A stretch of 36,506 bases of DNA from Nemertoderma westbladi (GCA_032718475.1 JAUCBJ010008635.1:1-36506), one strand, 5' to 3'. Positions 22,301 to 32,873 are shown, counted from the first letter of the stretch. The notes: generated from the letters alone by a model not told the origin. Program-made: numbers and translations.

Positions 22301-23036
22301 GTGGGTCGACGGTCGACTGCGTCCGCTGGCGGCGTCCGCGGTTGCCGGGCAACACGTGGGATTGGTCTGCGAGATATCGACGGTGGACTCTGAGTGCGAG
22401 ATCGCGGTGCTGGACTCTGAGTTGCAACCCCGGACCGGGGTGCAAGTCCTGGCGGGGGGGTCCCAGATCCGCGGGATCCGACTCGGCCCCAAGGAGGCCG
22501 CCACCGAGCTCGTCCTCCTCCGGTTGGACTCCCCGCGGGACGCCGACGTGTCCGTGGGGACCTACCGGTTGTCGTGGCGACGGGCCGGCACGGACCGCGA
22601 GGCGTCCCCGGTGACTACGGACCACGTGGTGCCGGCGCTCCCCTCCGTCTCCCCCCCGGCGACCCTGCGCAGCGAACTCCCCCCGTACGGGGTCGTCCAC
22701 CAACCGCTCACCGTCGCTTACCGATTAGCCAATCACACGGCTTCTGTAGCGGAGTTCAGCGTTACCATGGGCAACTCGACCTGTTTTATGTTCTCTGGGT
22801 TGAAACAGTACTCCATACGAATTCTCCCCCACCAAGAACAGCTGTACGAATACCAACTCGTCCCGTTGTCCCTGGGATTTCTCCCTTTACCCAAACTAGA
22901 ATTTTTCCCCCAATCCAATGAATTTGTTAGTAAAGTCGTTTTACACTCCGACTGCCAAACTCATTTGTATGTTTTTCCTTATTCCAAAAATTATAACAAT
23001 AATTTAACTCATTTACGCAATATGAGTATTAGTTAA
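16363..23036 (+). CDS. TRAPPC11: Trafficking protein particle complex subunit 11, two exons
   Basis: Exon 1 is 16363-17445 (361 codons) and exon 2 is 20727-23036 (769 codons plus stop), joined in phase 0 (AAACAG|GTTAAT, TTGCAG|GTCTCC). The total is 1130 residues; human is about 1133. Motifs recalled from the human protein are present in order: [48 protein letters not shown] (exon 1), the Foie-gras region from about residue 217 ([43 protein letters not shown]), then [32 protein letters not shown] (exon 2), and a C-terminal Gryzun-type part ([15 protein letters not shown], about 1050). TRAPPC11 is a scaffold of the TRAPP III complex in ER-Golgi transport and autophagy. Human TRAPPC11 has about 30 exons, so this copy is intron-poor. 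Exon 2 is very GC-rich until about 22720, then AT-rich. Confidence 0.97.
17446..18459 (+). other. 5' part of the TRAPPC11 intron with a T9G23 tract
   Basis: The intron spans 17446-20726 (3281 bp). It contains nine T then 23 consecutive G at 17512-17543, only 66 bp after the splice donor. On the transcript strand this G run can form quadruplexes. The rest of this stretch is AT-rich with no gene seen. Confidence 0.85.
18460..20600 (+). mobile_element. Degenerate LINE of a second family inside the TRAPPC11 intron
   Basis: Pieces of a LINE polymerase are recognisable in order on the + strand. A linker lies at about 18545-18740. RT entry is at 18789-19085, continuing in another frame as [15 protein letters not shown] to about 19205 (compare the usual NYRPIS..). 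Next come [17 protein letters not shown], then a piece near [13 protein letters not shown] at 19290. Motif C at about 20103 reads [11 protein letters not shown] instead of YADD, and a thumb-like part runs to about 20560. About 620 bp of AT-rich, non-coding DNA (19470-20095) separates motif A/B from motif C and looks like a later insertion or replacement. Many stops and frameshifts make it an old, dead copy on the same strand as the host gene. Its motifs differ from the 8.1-11.6 kb element. Confidence 0.75.
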
Positions 23037-23390
23037 TTAAAATTTTGTTGAATAATTATTTAATTATGGTGGATTTTATTAATTCTATTTATATTATAAC
23101 ACCGGGTTCTTATGTTCTTCATGACATATTTAATTTATTAAACGGTTTAACTGCATTCATTTCGTCTCCATATCAACGGGTAAGTTAGACCAGTAAGAGT
23201 GTGAGGTAAAGGTTCACAAGTGTCTTTAGTGTCTGCAAGGCGTAGGCTATTCCAAAACGGAACTCAATATCCAATATTGGTTTATGTAGGGGCCTAGTTG
23301 AGCTTCTCTCCACTTAAAACAAATAAATATTAAAATTATTTGACATTGTGGAAACAAAACGACAGTAAATTTATGTCAGTTTAATGCAAG
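23037..23390. other. TRAPPC11 3' flank with candidate polyadenylation signal
   Basis: AT-rich sequence after the stop codon with no gene. The first canonical AATAAA on the + strand that I found is at 23322-23327, about 290 bp after the stop, just before the SINE, and may end the transcript. Confidence 0.4.
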
Positions 23391-23540
23391 GCGGGGTAGC
23401 TCAGTTGGTTGAGCGCCGGGCCTACAATCTTTTGGTTGTAGGTTCAGCCCCACCAGGGTCCATCCAGCCTTTCATCCACTGGGATCGATAAAATGAGTAC
23501 CAGTTAAATTACGGGGAGCAAAACAAGGGATAGGATTAGC
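23391..23540 (+). mobile_element. tRNA-derived SINE
   Basis: The head resembles a tRNA: box A TAGCTCAGTTGGTTGAGCG at 23397-23415 and box B GGTTCAGCCCC at 23441-23451, with tRNA-like spacing. The anticodon arm is distorted (CCTACAA paired with TTGTAGG around an 8-base loop), so this is not a functional tRNA gene. It is followed by a body with GGGATCGATAAAATGAGTAC, a type of body sequence found in SINEs of several marine animals. The body runs straight into the 36-bp array. Confidence 0.75.
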
Positions 23541-25128
23541 GTCCACCCCTACCTTCGGGTAGCAGATAGGAGTAGCGACCACCCCTACCTTCGGGTAGCC
23601 GATAGGATTAGCGTCCACCCCTACCTTCGGGTAGCAGATAGGAGTAGCACCCACCCCTACCTTCGGGTAGCAGATACGAATAGCGCCCACCCCTACCTTC
23701 GGGTAGCCGATAGGATTAGCGTCCACCCCTACCTTCGGGTAGCAGATAGGAGTAGCGCCCACCCCTACCTTCGGGTAGCAGATAGGAGTAGCGCCCACCC
23801 CTACCTTCGGGTAGCAGATAGGAGTAGCGCCCACCCCTAGCTTCGGGTAGCAGATAGGAGTAGCACCCACCCCTACCTTCGGGTAGCAGATACGAATAGC
23901 GCCCACCCCTACCTTCGGGTAGCAAATAGGAATAGCGCCCACCCCTACCTTCGGGTAGCAGATAGGAGTAGCGCCCACCCCCACCTTCGGGTAGCCGATA
24001 GGATTAGCGTCCACCCCTACCTTCGGGTAGCAGATAGGAGTAGCGCCCACCCCTACCTTCGGGTAGCAGATAGGAATAGTGCCCACCCCTACCTTCGAGT
24101 AGCAGATAGGAGTAGCGCCCACCCCCACCTTCGGGTAGCCGATAGGATTAGCGTCCACCCCTACCTTCGGGTAGCAGATAGGAGTAGCGCCCACCCCTAC
24201 CTTCGGGTAGCAGATAGGAGTAGCGCCCACCCCTACCTTCGGGTAGCAGATAGGAGTAGCGCCCACCCCCACCTTCGGGTAGCCGATAGGATTAGCGTCC
24301 ACCCCTACCTTCGGGTAGCAGATAGGAGTAGCGCCCACCCCTACCTTCGGGTAGCAGATAGGAATAGCGCCCACCCTTAACCATCGGCTAGCAAATAGGA
24401 GTAGCGCCCACCCCTACCTTTCGGGTAGCAGATAGGAATAGCGCCCATCCCTACCTTCGGGTAGCAGATAGGAATAGCGCCCACCCCTACCTTCGGGTAG
24501 CAGATAGGAATAGCGCCCACCCTTAACCATCGGCTAGCAAATAGGAGTAGCGCCCACCCCTACCTTTCGGGTAGCAGATAGGAATAGCGCCCATCCCTAC
24601 CTTCGGGTAGCAGATAGGAATAGCGCCCACCCCTACCTTCGGGTAGCAGATAGGAGTCGCCTCCACCCCTACCTTCGGGTAGCAGATAGGAGTAGCGCCC
24701 ACCCTTAACCATCGGCTAGCAAATAGGAGTAGCGCCCACCCCTACCTTTCGGGTAGCAGATAGGAATAGCGCCCACCCCTACCTTCTGGTAGCAGATAGG
24801 AATAGCGCCCACCCCTACCTTTCGGGTAGCAGATAAGAATAGCGCCCACCCCTACCTTTCGGGTAGCAGATAGGAATAGCGCCCACCCCTACCTTCTGGT
24901 AGCAGATAGAAGTAGAGCCCACCCCTACCTTTCGGGTAGCAGATAGGAATAGCGCCCACCCCTACCTTTCGGGTAGCAGATAGGAATAGCGCCCACCCCT
25001 ACCTTTCGGGTAGCAGATAGGAGTAGCGCCCACCCCCCTACCTTCGGGTAGCAGATAGGAATAGCGCCCACCCCTACCTTTCGGGTAGCAGATAGGAATA
25101 GCGCCCACCCCTACCTTTCGGGTAGCAG
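23540..25128 (+). repeat. 36-bp minisatellite of UUCG-tetraloop hairpins, about 44 copies
   Basis: The unit is GCGCCCACCCCTACC + TTCG + GGTAGCAGATAGGAGTA. Each copy contains CTACC-TTCG-GGTAG, a 5-bp stem closed by the very stable cUUCGg tetraloop on the + strand. From 23540 to about 24370 units are almost all 36 bp. Because 36 is a multiple of 3 and no stop occurs, the minus strand is open for 300 codons (repeat VGVGATPICYPK), but it lacks an ATG. After 24370 the array changes: 37-bp units with TTTCG appear, and a divergent unit CCTTAACCATCGGCTAGC recurs at about 24377, 24523 and 24705, giving higher-order periods of 146 and 182 bp. The array lies between the convergent 3' ends of TRAPPC11 and PWP2. 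Confidence 0.96.
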
Positions 25129-25550
25129 CTATCGAAAGAGGATCCCTCGGGTCGCTTTAATGGAAGTATAAAATTAAACTAAACTTATTTTAGGCGTTAG
25201 CACAAATCAACCAATAACGTTGCACGATATTAACTCTAATTAAAACTCTAATTAACTTAAACTAGAGTTAGAGCCAGAAGTGACAATGTAGCTGGATGGA
25301 TACATTCGGTAATCTGTCGTAACAGGTCGATTGGGAGCGGGGAAATTCAGACATCAGTGTCCGCACTGGCCATTAGAATGGGGGCCTCGTACTGGTCGAT
25401 GTCGACCAGAATGTGCACCTCGGAGGCGCCTTAGGCCGACAGCGAGAAAAGCGAGGCTCACTTTCCGACGAATAAGGTGTCTCCCCGGTGGGAGGATTCC
25501 AAGGCGTCGGGGAGAGTCCACCAAATGCAGAAAAAAGGCATGAAGGAGGC
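25129..25550. other. Spacer with GC-rich segment of unclear origin
   Basis: 25129-25325 is AT-rich with an inverted repeat of ACTCTAATTAA/TTAAACTAGAGTTAGAG type words around 25230-25275. 25326-25550 is GC-rich, and its coding-like frame (SGEIQTSVSALAIRM, then a TAG, then HFPTNKVSPRWEDSK) is broken and unrecognised. It may be the first ORF or 5' part of the neighbouring LINE fragment. Confidence 0.35.
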
Positions 25551-26045
25551 AGACACATTAGACTGCATCTGGCAGCTAGCAGGGGTACCTGGCATAGACC
25601 AGCACATGAGAGGCATAGCCAAATGGTGGGAGATGTGCTTCAGAGTATCTATGGGTGATGGGCCTCATATCTGTTATCATATCATAGCATGACTTGTCCT
25701 CTATGTTGCAACAGCCCAGTGTGAGATCCAGCTTCACACTAAAGCTGAATAACAGGTACGAGGTTCTCCCATCTGAGGCAACAGATGCGAGATAAACACT
25801 GTGAGGGCTATACTGCCTTCACAAAAGCAGTAAAGTTAGCAGCTGCAGAAGCAGTTCCTGTTTACTCCTACCCTCGAACCAGGAAAAAGGCCCCCTGGAC
25901 TGACCACAGAATTCGGAAGTGTCGAAATGACCTCTCTAAGGCGCAGAATGAGTCCCGCCGACTCGGACACACGAGGACAGCCAAGGATGCAGTTAAGGCT
26001 TCATCTAGGTCCCATAAATTCCCATTATACAGGAAGACCTACCGG
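25551..26045 (+). mobile_element. Internally deleted second copy of the 8.1-11.6 kb LINE
   Basis: 25575-25672 matches the 5' untranslated part at 8437-8531 (GCAGGGGTA, then ATGGGTGATGGGCCTCATAT). It then jumps within about 15 bases to sequence equivalent to 9713 on (AGCATGACTTGTCCTCTATG), losing about 1.2 kb that includes the whole endonuclease. The linker continues (HCEGYTAFTKAVKLAAAEAV, KAPWTDHRIRKCR) and homology stops near 26015, equivalent to about 10022. The copy is non-functional. Confidence 0.85.
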
Positions 26046-26680
26046 TAGTTGAATGTCCGCGCCCATTATCCAGTGTGGTCTACGTTAAGTACAAACTTAA
26101 CTATCCAAATATGTTAATAATAATTGTGCTATTCAACTATTGTTAATATAATTGCTTACCTCGTTGGAGGTGTCATGTAAATATCCTGCATTTTCGCAAA
26201 CCTAACGCAACGAATATATCGTTTCAGAGTACAAGTTTATCGACCTGTTGATGAATACGGGACCTTCAATAAACCGCGCTATGAATACTTTATAGGTGAC
26301 TAAGCTTCCATGGCTACTGGTGATATTAATGAGGCTAGTAATATTCTGATAGTAATATTATCTCGACTCTTTATTAACCTCACTAGCGCTCGGTAAATAA
26401 AATACCTCGAGAACAGTGAAAAAAGGTTAAACTTTTACCCAAGTATGAAGTAATTTAAATAATTAGTTTCTTAATAATAATAAGACTTTGATACTCTATA
26501 CGAGCTGAATTAACACCTTCCGGGATTAAATCAGTTCCTGGTGTTTTTGAATAATTAACGATTAACTAATAATGTAACTTGGCCCTTTTGGCCTTTATTT
26601 TTATACACAGTAATATTTTTTGTAGCACTTTTAAGTAATAAAAGTACTTTACAAACAAACTCAGTTTCACGAATCAACCA
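26046..26680 (-). other. PWP2 3' flank with candidate polyadenylation signal
   Basis: AT-rich, no gene. On the minus strand AATAAA lies at 26599-26594, about 82 bp after the PWP2 stop, and is a good candidate signal. The convergent TRAPPC11 and PWP2 3' ends are about 3.6 kb apart. Confidence 0.45.
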
Positions 26681-29600
26681 TCAACTATTGGAGGCCTCTA
26701 GAACCCCAATCTGTTTGCGTCTCATCGTGTTGGATGTGGCCAACAAGTAATCCATTGTGTATCTATTACTGTCGCACAATTTACCCAAATCATTGAGTTT
26801 TGAAACCAAAGCCTTCTCCAACCCAATCACTGTCGGCATTATAGCCTGCGAACGTTTCTTGAGTTCCAAGGCCCGGGACTCTAACAGACTGAAGGCCCAC
26901 TTCAAGTAGAACTCGACGTGGGGAGTCCTTTCTATACAGGCGGTTAGCGTGGGAATCAGCTGGATGACATAGTTAATAGGTAGATTGAGAACCACGGATT
27001 CTATATGAGAGAGAGGGATCGATTCTAGAACCTGGATAATAAGTCTAGATTCGTTTAGTTTTATAGATTGCATTAGGGAGTCGGTCCACTGCTGGGATTG
27101 GAGACTGGCGAGGGCGCTGCTCGGGGTGATGGTGAGGTCCAGGTCGTAGGGGTCGAAGGTGGTACCGGGATCGAGAGAGTAGATGAGGACGCCCTCGGTA
27201 GTGGCGGCGGCCCAAGAGTCGGCTGAAGGAGAGAAGCGGATGGCGGAGACGGCGACCTGCGGGGCGAACGATCGGCCGCTCATATCGGATCGCTTCACCC
27301 CCGGGAGTCGGATGGGTTCGTCGTCCTGTGGATCGACCAGCGACGGGTTCCCGAACTCCGTCATCTTCCGCCGATCGAGGAACTCCTCGGATCCGTCCAG
27401 CGACCGGTTGCAGCTGATCTCCAGCCGTTTAACCAGCAGCCCCTGGGCCACGTTGTAGATACACACCATCTTGGACTTGCCGGCGGCCAGTAAACACGTC
27501 CCGTCTGCGGAGTAGCACAACGACGTAAAGGACTTACCTAAGGAGCTGGTCGCCGCGGTTACCGTGTCCCGTACGCCTCTACCGGCCCCCAGATCCCGTC
27601 GACCCTCTATGGACCCCGTCTGGGTCGCCGACTCAACGTCCCAGAAGGTTATCTGGGCGTCCAGCGTTGCCACGGCAACCTCCCGCCCGTCCGGCCGGAA
27701 GCAGACAACCAACCCGTCCGACTGTAGACTCAACACCTCGCGACTTCCGCGGCTCTCAAACACGTCCCAAATGCGGAGGGTTCGATCCCAGCTGATAGTA
27801 ACGAGAACCGATCGTATCGGACTGAAGGCGGCGCTGCAGACGGGACCCTGGTGTCCCGCCAACACCTCCAGGAGACCTCCCGTAGCAACCGACCACACAT
27901 ACACCTAGAAACGGACACACTAACTTAGTTACTAGAGTAAACAAACTCAATTAATAAATAATTAGGTTCTATACGGTAGGTTGATACTAAACTAATGTAA
28001 CATTTAATATTTTGCCGCTAATATTGCCGCGATTCTCCCGCTGTTCGCTTTATAGTTTGAATTTAATGTATTTTTAGTTTTTAATAACGTAATTTTGTAC
28101 AGAAATAATTAAAACTTATTAATAAATTATTCTAATTGACATAAAATGTGAACTAAATTAATTAAAAAGTTAATATTATTTTTCGAAATCAAACATTTTT
28201 ATAAACTAGAAAGCCAGCAAGCCGGCTGGAAGGAGCCCGGGGGAAGAAGCCTATTAAAAGACTATTAGAAATAAAGCTTGTCGGTCAGCAGTAACTAAAC
28301 TAAACAATTGTCTAAACTATAAGGCGTGGGGCTAGCTGACTTTGTGGCTCGTCCCACATAATAAAAAATGAAACATTGCTATGACAACACACCCTGTTCT
28401 TTTAAATTTGTGTGATTTGAGTTTTATGCTCGCACCACTATTGAGTTGTATAATATTTGTAAGAAATGTTAAAACTTATCTTATGCCAATGTAGTAATGG
28501 TATTAAAATATAATTAAATAAATTTACACTATTAATGCTTCAGCTAAAAAAATGATGCTAATCCTATGTAATAATAAAAATAAGAATATTATTTTTAAGA
28601 ACATTCTACATATATCCTATACAAAATAATCAGCCCAATGATTCGTGGAATAATAATATAATCCTACTGCAGTTGTATATTTTATTTTGTTTATTGACAA
28701 CTCAACTATTTTCTGTCTATCCCTGAGAGCTGATAAAGGATGTGTAGACTAAGCCAGCAGCCAGCAGCAGGGGGGGTGTAGTCAAGAAATCTGCATTGAT
28801 GGAATTCTATCTCAAGCACCCCTGCACTCAACCATTACTACACAGCTAGCTGTTGCAGCAGCTCAGGGAGGAGTTGTTACTTTACCATTGCTTTTAATTT
28901 CGCGACAAAATAATTTCAAAAAACGAAATATATCGAATACCACACATTGAATCGATCCGATATTTTGTAACGCGATTATGAACCACCAAAGCATTGCACT
29001 TGCAAAATTTCATCAAAATCGCCAGGCAGGAAGTGCCTGAACCTGTGCTGATAATTATCAGTCAGTCAGTGTTATATATCACACAGTACATAGTACAGTA
29101 AGTATCCCGCTGTCGAGCGGGCTCCTAATTATTTTTTATCTGCAGTTTTATGTAAACCGCTTTGGTTGGATCAGGATTTCCGCTTCATGAATCCAGATTC
29201 AGCCTCGTCATCTATTTATATTACTAATTAATTATTATATGAATAAATAAAGTAAACTAACTATTTAGTAATTATTTAATCTATACCGGGACCAATACGG
29301 GTGCTGCAATGGTGTTACAGTGCTGCAGTAACGATATTATCATGTTGAGAAACGGCGATTTAGAAAAAAAACTAAGGCGATTTAGGTAAAATTTATAAAA
29401 GGTGCGACTGATGATGATGAGACGGTGATAATTTATTTCTGAGTAAAAAATGTCCGGCCGAGTTTCGAATCCCCCATTATTTCTAAGAATGCCGCAAATT
29501 TAAAACAATATGATTAATTAATTAGTATATTTAATTATTAATAAATTAATACCTCGAAGGTGTCGGTGCAGCCGGCGACGACAACCTCGCCGCTGGGGTC

Positions 29601-30980
29601 GGTCGCTAAGCAACCGAACTGCGCGGGTCTCGGCGAGGTGAAGGTCCGGAAGTTCCGATAGCGATGCATATCGTAGGCGCGAACCGATCCGTCTAGACTG
29701 GCAGACAGGATGACGTCACCCCGAGCGGTGTACACGACGCCGGTCACACCGGAAGTGTGCTCGGAGAATGTAACGAAACAGAAACCGGAAGTCGCGTCCC
29801 ACACCTTCACCTTGCCGTCATGGGAACCGGTGACAAGGTTCCCACCGCTGGGCGAGTAACTAAGACAGCCGACCGCGTCGTAATGGCCCTGCTGGGACAG
29901 CACCATGGTCTCACTCTGCCACTCCCAGACGACCAACTGGCCCAGACCAGCCGACGCCAAGGCCACCCAGTCCCCGGTACCGTTGAAGGCTATAGTCTCA
30001 ATCCGACGGTCCGACACGTTGAGACTGTGGATCGAACTGAGTTCGGGTAACTCGAACATCTGAAAAGTCCCCGAAGCGAAACCGATAACTAGAAGTTTAA
30101 TCGATTTGTTAAAGTCGCAACAAGTTAAATCGTCAAAATCCCCCGGTTTATTAAAGAAATGTTTCATCTTCCGGGTGTAACTGATCATTCCTTCCTTATC
30201 TTTCTTGGATTTTTTATCCAATTCTTTAGTTTCTTTATCTAAAACGTCTTCAACCTCCCCCTCTAGCTCTCCCTCAACCTCAGTTACTTTACGCTTCTGC
30301 GATTGACTGATTGCTTCCAGGTCTGTATCGCACTCCCATATGTTTATAGTTGCGTCCCGACTGATCGTATAAACATCCAAGGAATTCTCCTCGAAGAAAC
30401 ACCCGACTATCTCGGATTTATGAGCCCCCAGGCTGTATATGTGCAGCTGTTTGAGATAGTCGGAGGCGAGAATCCGACAGCTCATGTCCTTACTGCCGAC
30501 AGCTAAGATCCGACTGTCGGACGACCAGTCCGCACATGTCGTAGCGTCTAAAAAAATCTTGTAAACCCGATGCAGCACGAATGGGTTAACGGCGAGGTAT
30601 ATTCCGGGTGTATGGTAAACTAAAGCGGCTCTCTCTGTGAGAACTACGAATTTATTACCGTCGGGACTGAAACGTATCGATCGGATTGGACCGTGGAATG
30701 TGTGAGTGTGTAAGACAGATTGGTTGGTTAGACTCACTAGGATTGCGTCGTTGTCTTCCCCTGCTAATATAGCCAGCCTACCGTCTGGGCTGATCGCCGC
30801 AGCGGTTATATTGGACGCGGTAGCCACAGGGAGGGTCTGGGTTTTATTGTTTTTTAAATCAAAGAATGCGAGACGATTTCCAACTGGGCTGATTACGGTG
30901 TTGCCATCGTTAGAGAATTGGAGGTTTCCGCTTTTATAAACCGCGCCCAGAATGTTGTGAAACTTGTAGGAAAATTTCAT
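26681..30980 (-). CDS. PWP2: Periodic tryptophan protein 2 homologue (UTP1), two exons
   Basis: Exon 1 is 30980-29553 (476 codons) and exon 2 is 27904-26681 (407 codons plus stop), phase 0 (TTCGAG|GTATTA, TTTCTAG|GTGTAT), giving 883 residues against about 919 in human. The order is: N-terminal WD40 repeats (SPVGNRLAFFDLKNNK), a Lys/Glu-rich linker at about 225-265, further WD40 repeats with GQLVVWEWQSE, DGKVKVWDATSGFCFVTF and HRYRNFRTFTSPRPAQF, then across the junction YVWSVATGG, ISWDRTLRIWDVF, ATLDAQITFWDVE, RRKMTEFGNPSLVDPQ, and a C-terminal Utp12-type helical domain from about residue 748. PWP2 is a core protein of the UTP-B part of the small-subunit processome, binding the 5' external spacer of pre-rRNA in the nucleolus. 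The acidic tail of vertebrate PWP2 is absent. One intron contrasts with about 20 in human. Confidence 0.97.
27905..29552 (-). other. PWP2 intron
   Basis: A 1648-bp AT-rich intron without open frames of note. It holds a short perfect hairpin CCCGCTGTCGAGCGGG at 29106-29121 after a patch with repeated TCAGTCAG and GTACATAGTAC words, which may be a fragment of a dispersed repeat. A single box-B-like word (GTTTCGAATCC) occurs near 29463. No complete mobile element was recognised. Confidence 0.5.
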
Positions 30981-31012
30981 GATTGCAATACAAGGGGAAT
31001 ATACGGTATATA

Positions 31013-31024
31013 ACGGTTAACCGT
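31013..31024. promoter_or_regulatory. Perfect 12-bp palindrome upstream of PWP2
   Basis: ACGGTTAACCGT lies 33 bp upstream of the PWP2 start codon, in a patch that also reads ATACGGTATATAACGG. The position and symmetry could suit a dimeric factor or an initiator region, but no known site was recognised. Confidence 0.25.
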
Positions 31025-32633
31025 ATTGCCGTAGGCCCTACTGTTGTACTGCATACAGCCCTAGCGTCAGATCGTATTTATCCATAGGCCTAATACAGTA
31101 ATATGCTGGTATGTTAATAATAATACCGGTATCTATATACAAGCTGCGGCTGGCAAGCACATAATGTTCAAGGTCCTGTCCTATGTCCTAGGCCTACTAC
31201 AATATTAATTGGCAGATTGGTATTGTAAATTGTATAGGCCTACTCCCCTACTCCTACGTCCTACAGTCCTACTGGTATAAATAAACCATTCGCCGACAGG
31301 CCGATATTTGAGTCACGTTATTCTGTTATGAACAGAAAGTCTGTCAGTAGGCAGGTAGGCCTATAGTATCTTCCGATCTTTATTCCAAAAGTGTAACATT
31401 AGGCCTACCGTACTCACTGCCGAATGCCGTTAGTATTAACAGTGAGTGAGTTATTATTTAGCACTTTACAACTCTGGCCTGTATATTTAGTATTGTATTT
31501 GGTGTTATCCGTTAAGTAACGTCCATTTAGAGGACATTACTTAACGCGGTCATTGGTTACCGTAAACAATACAGCAATAGGTGGAAATTTGCCTGACAGC
31601 CAGATAGGCCTACTGCAACCTACCGGAGGGCGGGGTATAGCTATTAATAACCAATAAGGCCGAGCTATATTATTATAACATGGCTCCAAACGCAACCATA
31701 AATATAAGCTAAAAACTTATTTATAACATAATTCAGTAATTTATGTCATTTTTACATTTATTTATACAGCAACTAATTTAATTTGTGCAGTTTCTATCAC
31801 TTATAATATATATATCTGTATATACAATCATTTCGTAGTGTTAACATTTTGGAATAAAACTACATACATATACAGATATACTTCTGTACTTGTCGCAAAG
31901 TACTTTACAGTGTTCTAATCCACGTGGCTTTATTTCACTTACTCACTAATGGGGAATATGCAGTTTGGGATACCGTACACACACGGCCATTGGATTTTAT
32001 ACTGTATGAAACTCGCTGGTTACAGTAGTGGCGGCCTCAACCCTAATTAAAACTGTCATGTAACCCTAACCCTAAGTCATAATCTAATAAATTTAGCGGA
32101 ATTTCTGACAGTATTGCCATAAGGCCCGAAGGGCCGTTAATGACCAACTACAAAACCCTAATCTAACCAAAATAATAAACCAAACCATCTTTACAATAAT
32201 AAATGGTTATCTTATGATAGGCCTGTGACATTATGACAGTGTACCGGTAACGGTAACTGCCTGACTAAAGGTGGTTTGCAACAGTACTGCAGTACAAGTA
32301 AGAAAAAGTAAGGGTGGGTACCGGAAACTGCATTGAGCCCACTAACGATCGTTCGTGTAACAAAGCCACTCGGATCATCACACTGTAAAGAGCTACTTTA
32401 CACACAAGTATGTAAATAATGTAGTTATTAGAAAATTTTATCAGTTTCATGGTTTTACTAAACGTTTGCTACACGTACTGACGTATACAGTACATACATA
32501 CATACCGGTAATACATATTATTTACTTTCAGTTTGACCTTTCAAGTAATTGGTTTTTCTATGAGTGAAACCCATCACCAATTATTGCAATTACAGTTGAA
32601 ATAATACAAAGTGATACAAATAGTGAGGGAAAT
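31025..32633. other. Intergenic stretch upstream of PWP2
   Basis: No gene seen. TAGGCCTA and TACCGGTA words are dense at 31030-31620 and 32240-32510. A hairpin at 31511-31545 pairs GTTAAGTAACGTCC with GGACATTACTTAAC (one mismatch, 7-base loop). A second small hairpin, GGCCCGAAGGGCC, is near 32125. Confidence 0.45.
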
Positions 32634-32873
32634 TTAAAACGTATTTACTTGTATTAATTGATAATTGTTATTGCCTAGACTTGCTACTACTGCACTACTG
32701 TTCTGAAACGCCATGGAGGGGAGACCAGCACCGTCCTCTAGCCCCATGTCACTGCGCCACCGCGTGCGGGATCCCCGCAGACAGTGGGGTGTGCCACGGA
32801 AGATGGCGAATAATATTCGCGTCCGGACCCATCCCATGACTGTCGCGTAGGGTTTCCCCCAGGATCCATCCAT
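32634..32873 (-). pseudogene. Transposon-associated ORF fragment (tentative)
   Basis: A minus-strand frame of 79 codons starting at ATG 32873 is locally GC-rich in AT-rich surroundings. It reads ATVMGWVRTRILFAIFRGT, then CLRGSRTRWRS, then LEDGAGLPSM. The pattern 'GW.R.R..FA..R.T..CLRGSR' resembles, from memory, the C-terminal ends of uncharacterised ORFs that accompany mobile elements in many animal genomes; I cannot name the class. No upstream portion of such an element is recognisable on the minus strand, so this looks like an isolated fragment. Confidence 0.35.

Noticed and set aside
22035-22703. 222-codon minus-strand frame opposite TRAPPC11, and other long frames at 20688-22900
   Set aside because: Shadow frames created by the high GC content of the TRAPPC11 exon; composition is Arg/Gly/Pro-rich without motifs, and the + strand frame is clearly conserved.
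23472-24374. 300-codon minus-strand open frame with 12-residue repeats
   Set aside because: It is the 36-bp minisatellite read in a stop-free frame. It has no ATG, no flanking gene structure, and the frame breaks where 37-bp units start.
29450-29480. Box-B-like word in the PWP2 intron as a tRNA or SINE
   Set aside because: No box A at the right distance on either strand.
32060-32075. CCCTAACCCTAA telomere-like words
   Set aside because: Only two repeats, in the middle of unique sequence; not a telomere or interstitial array.
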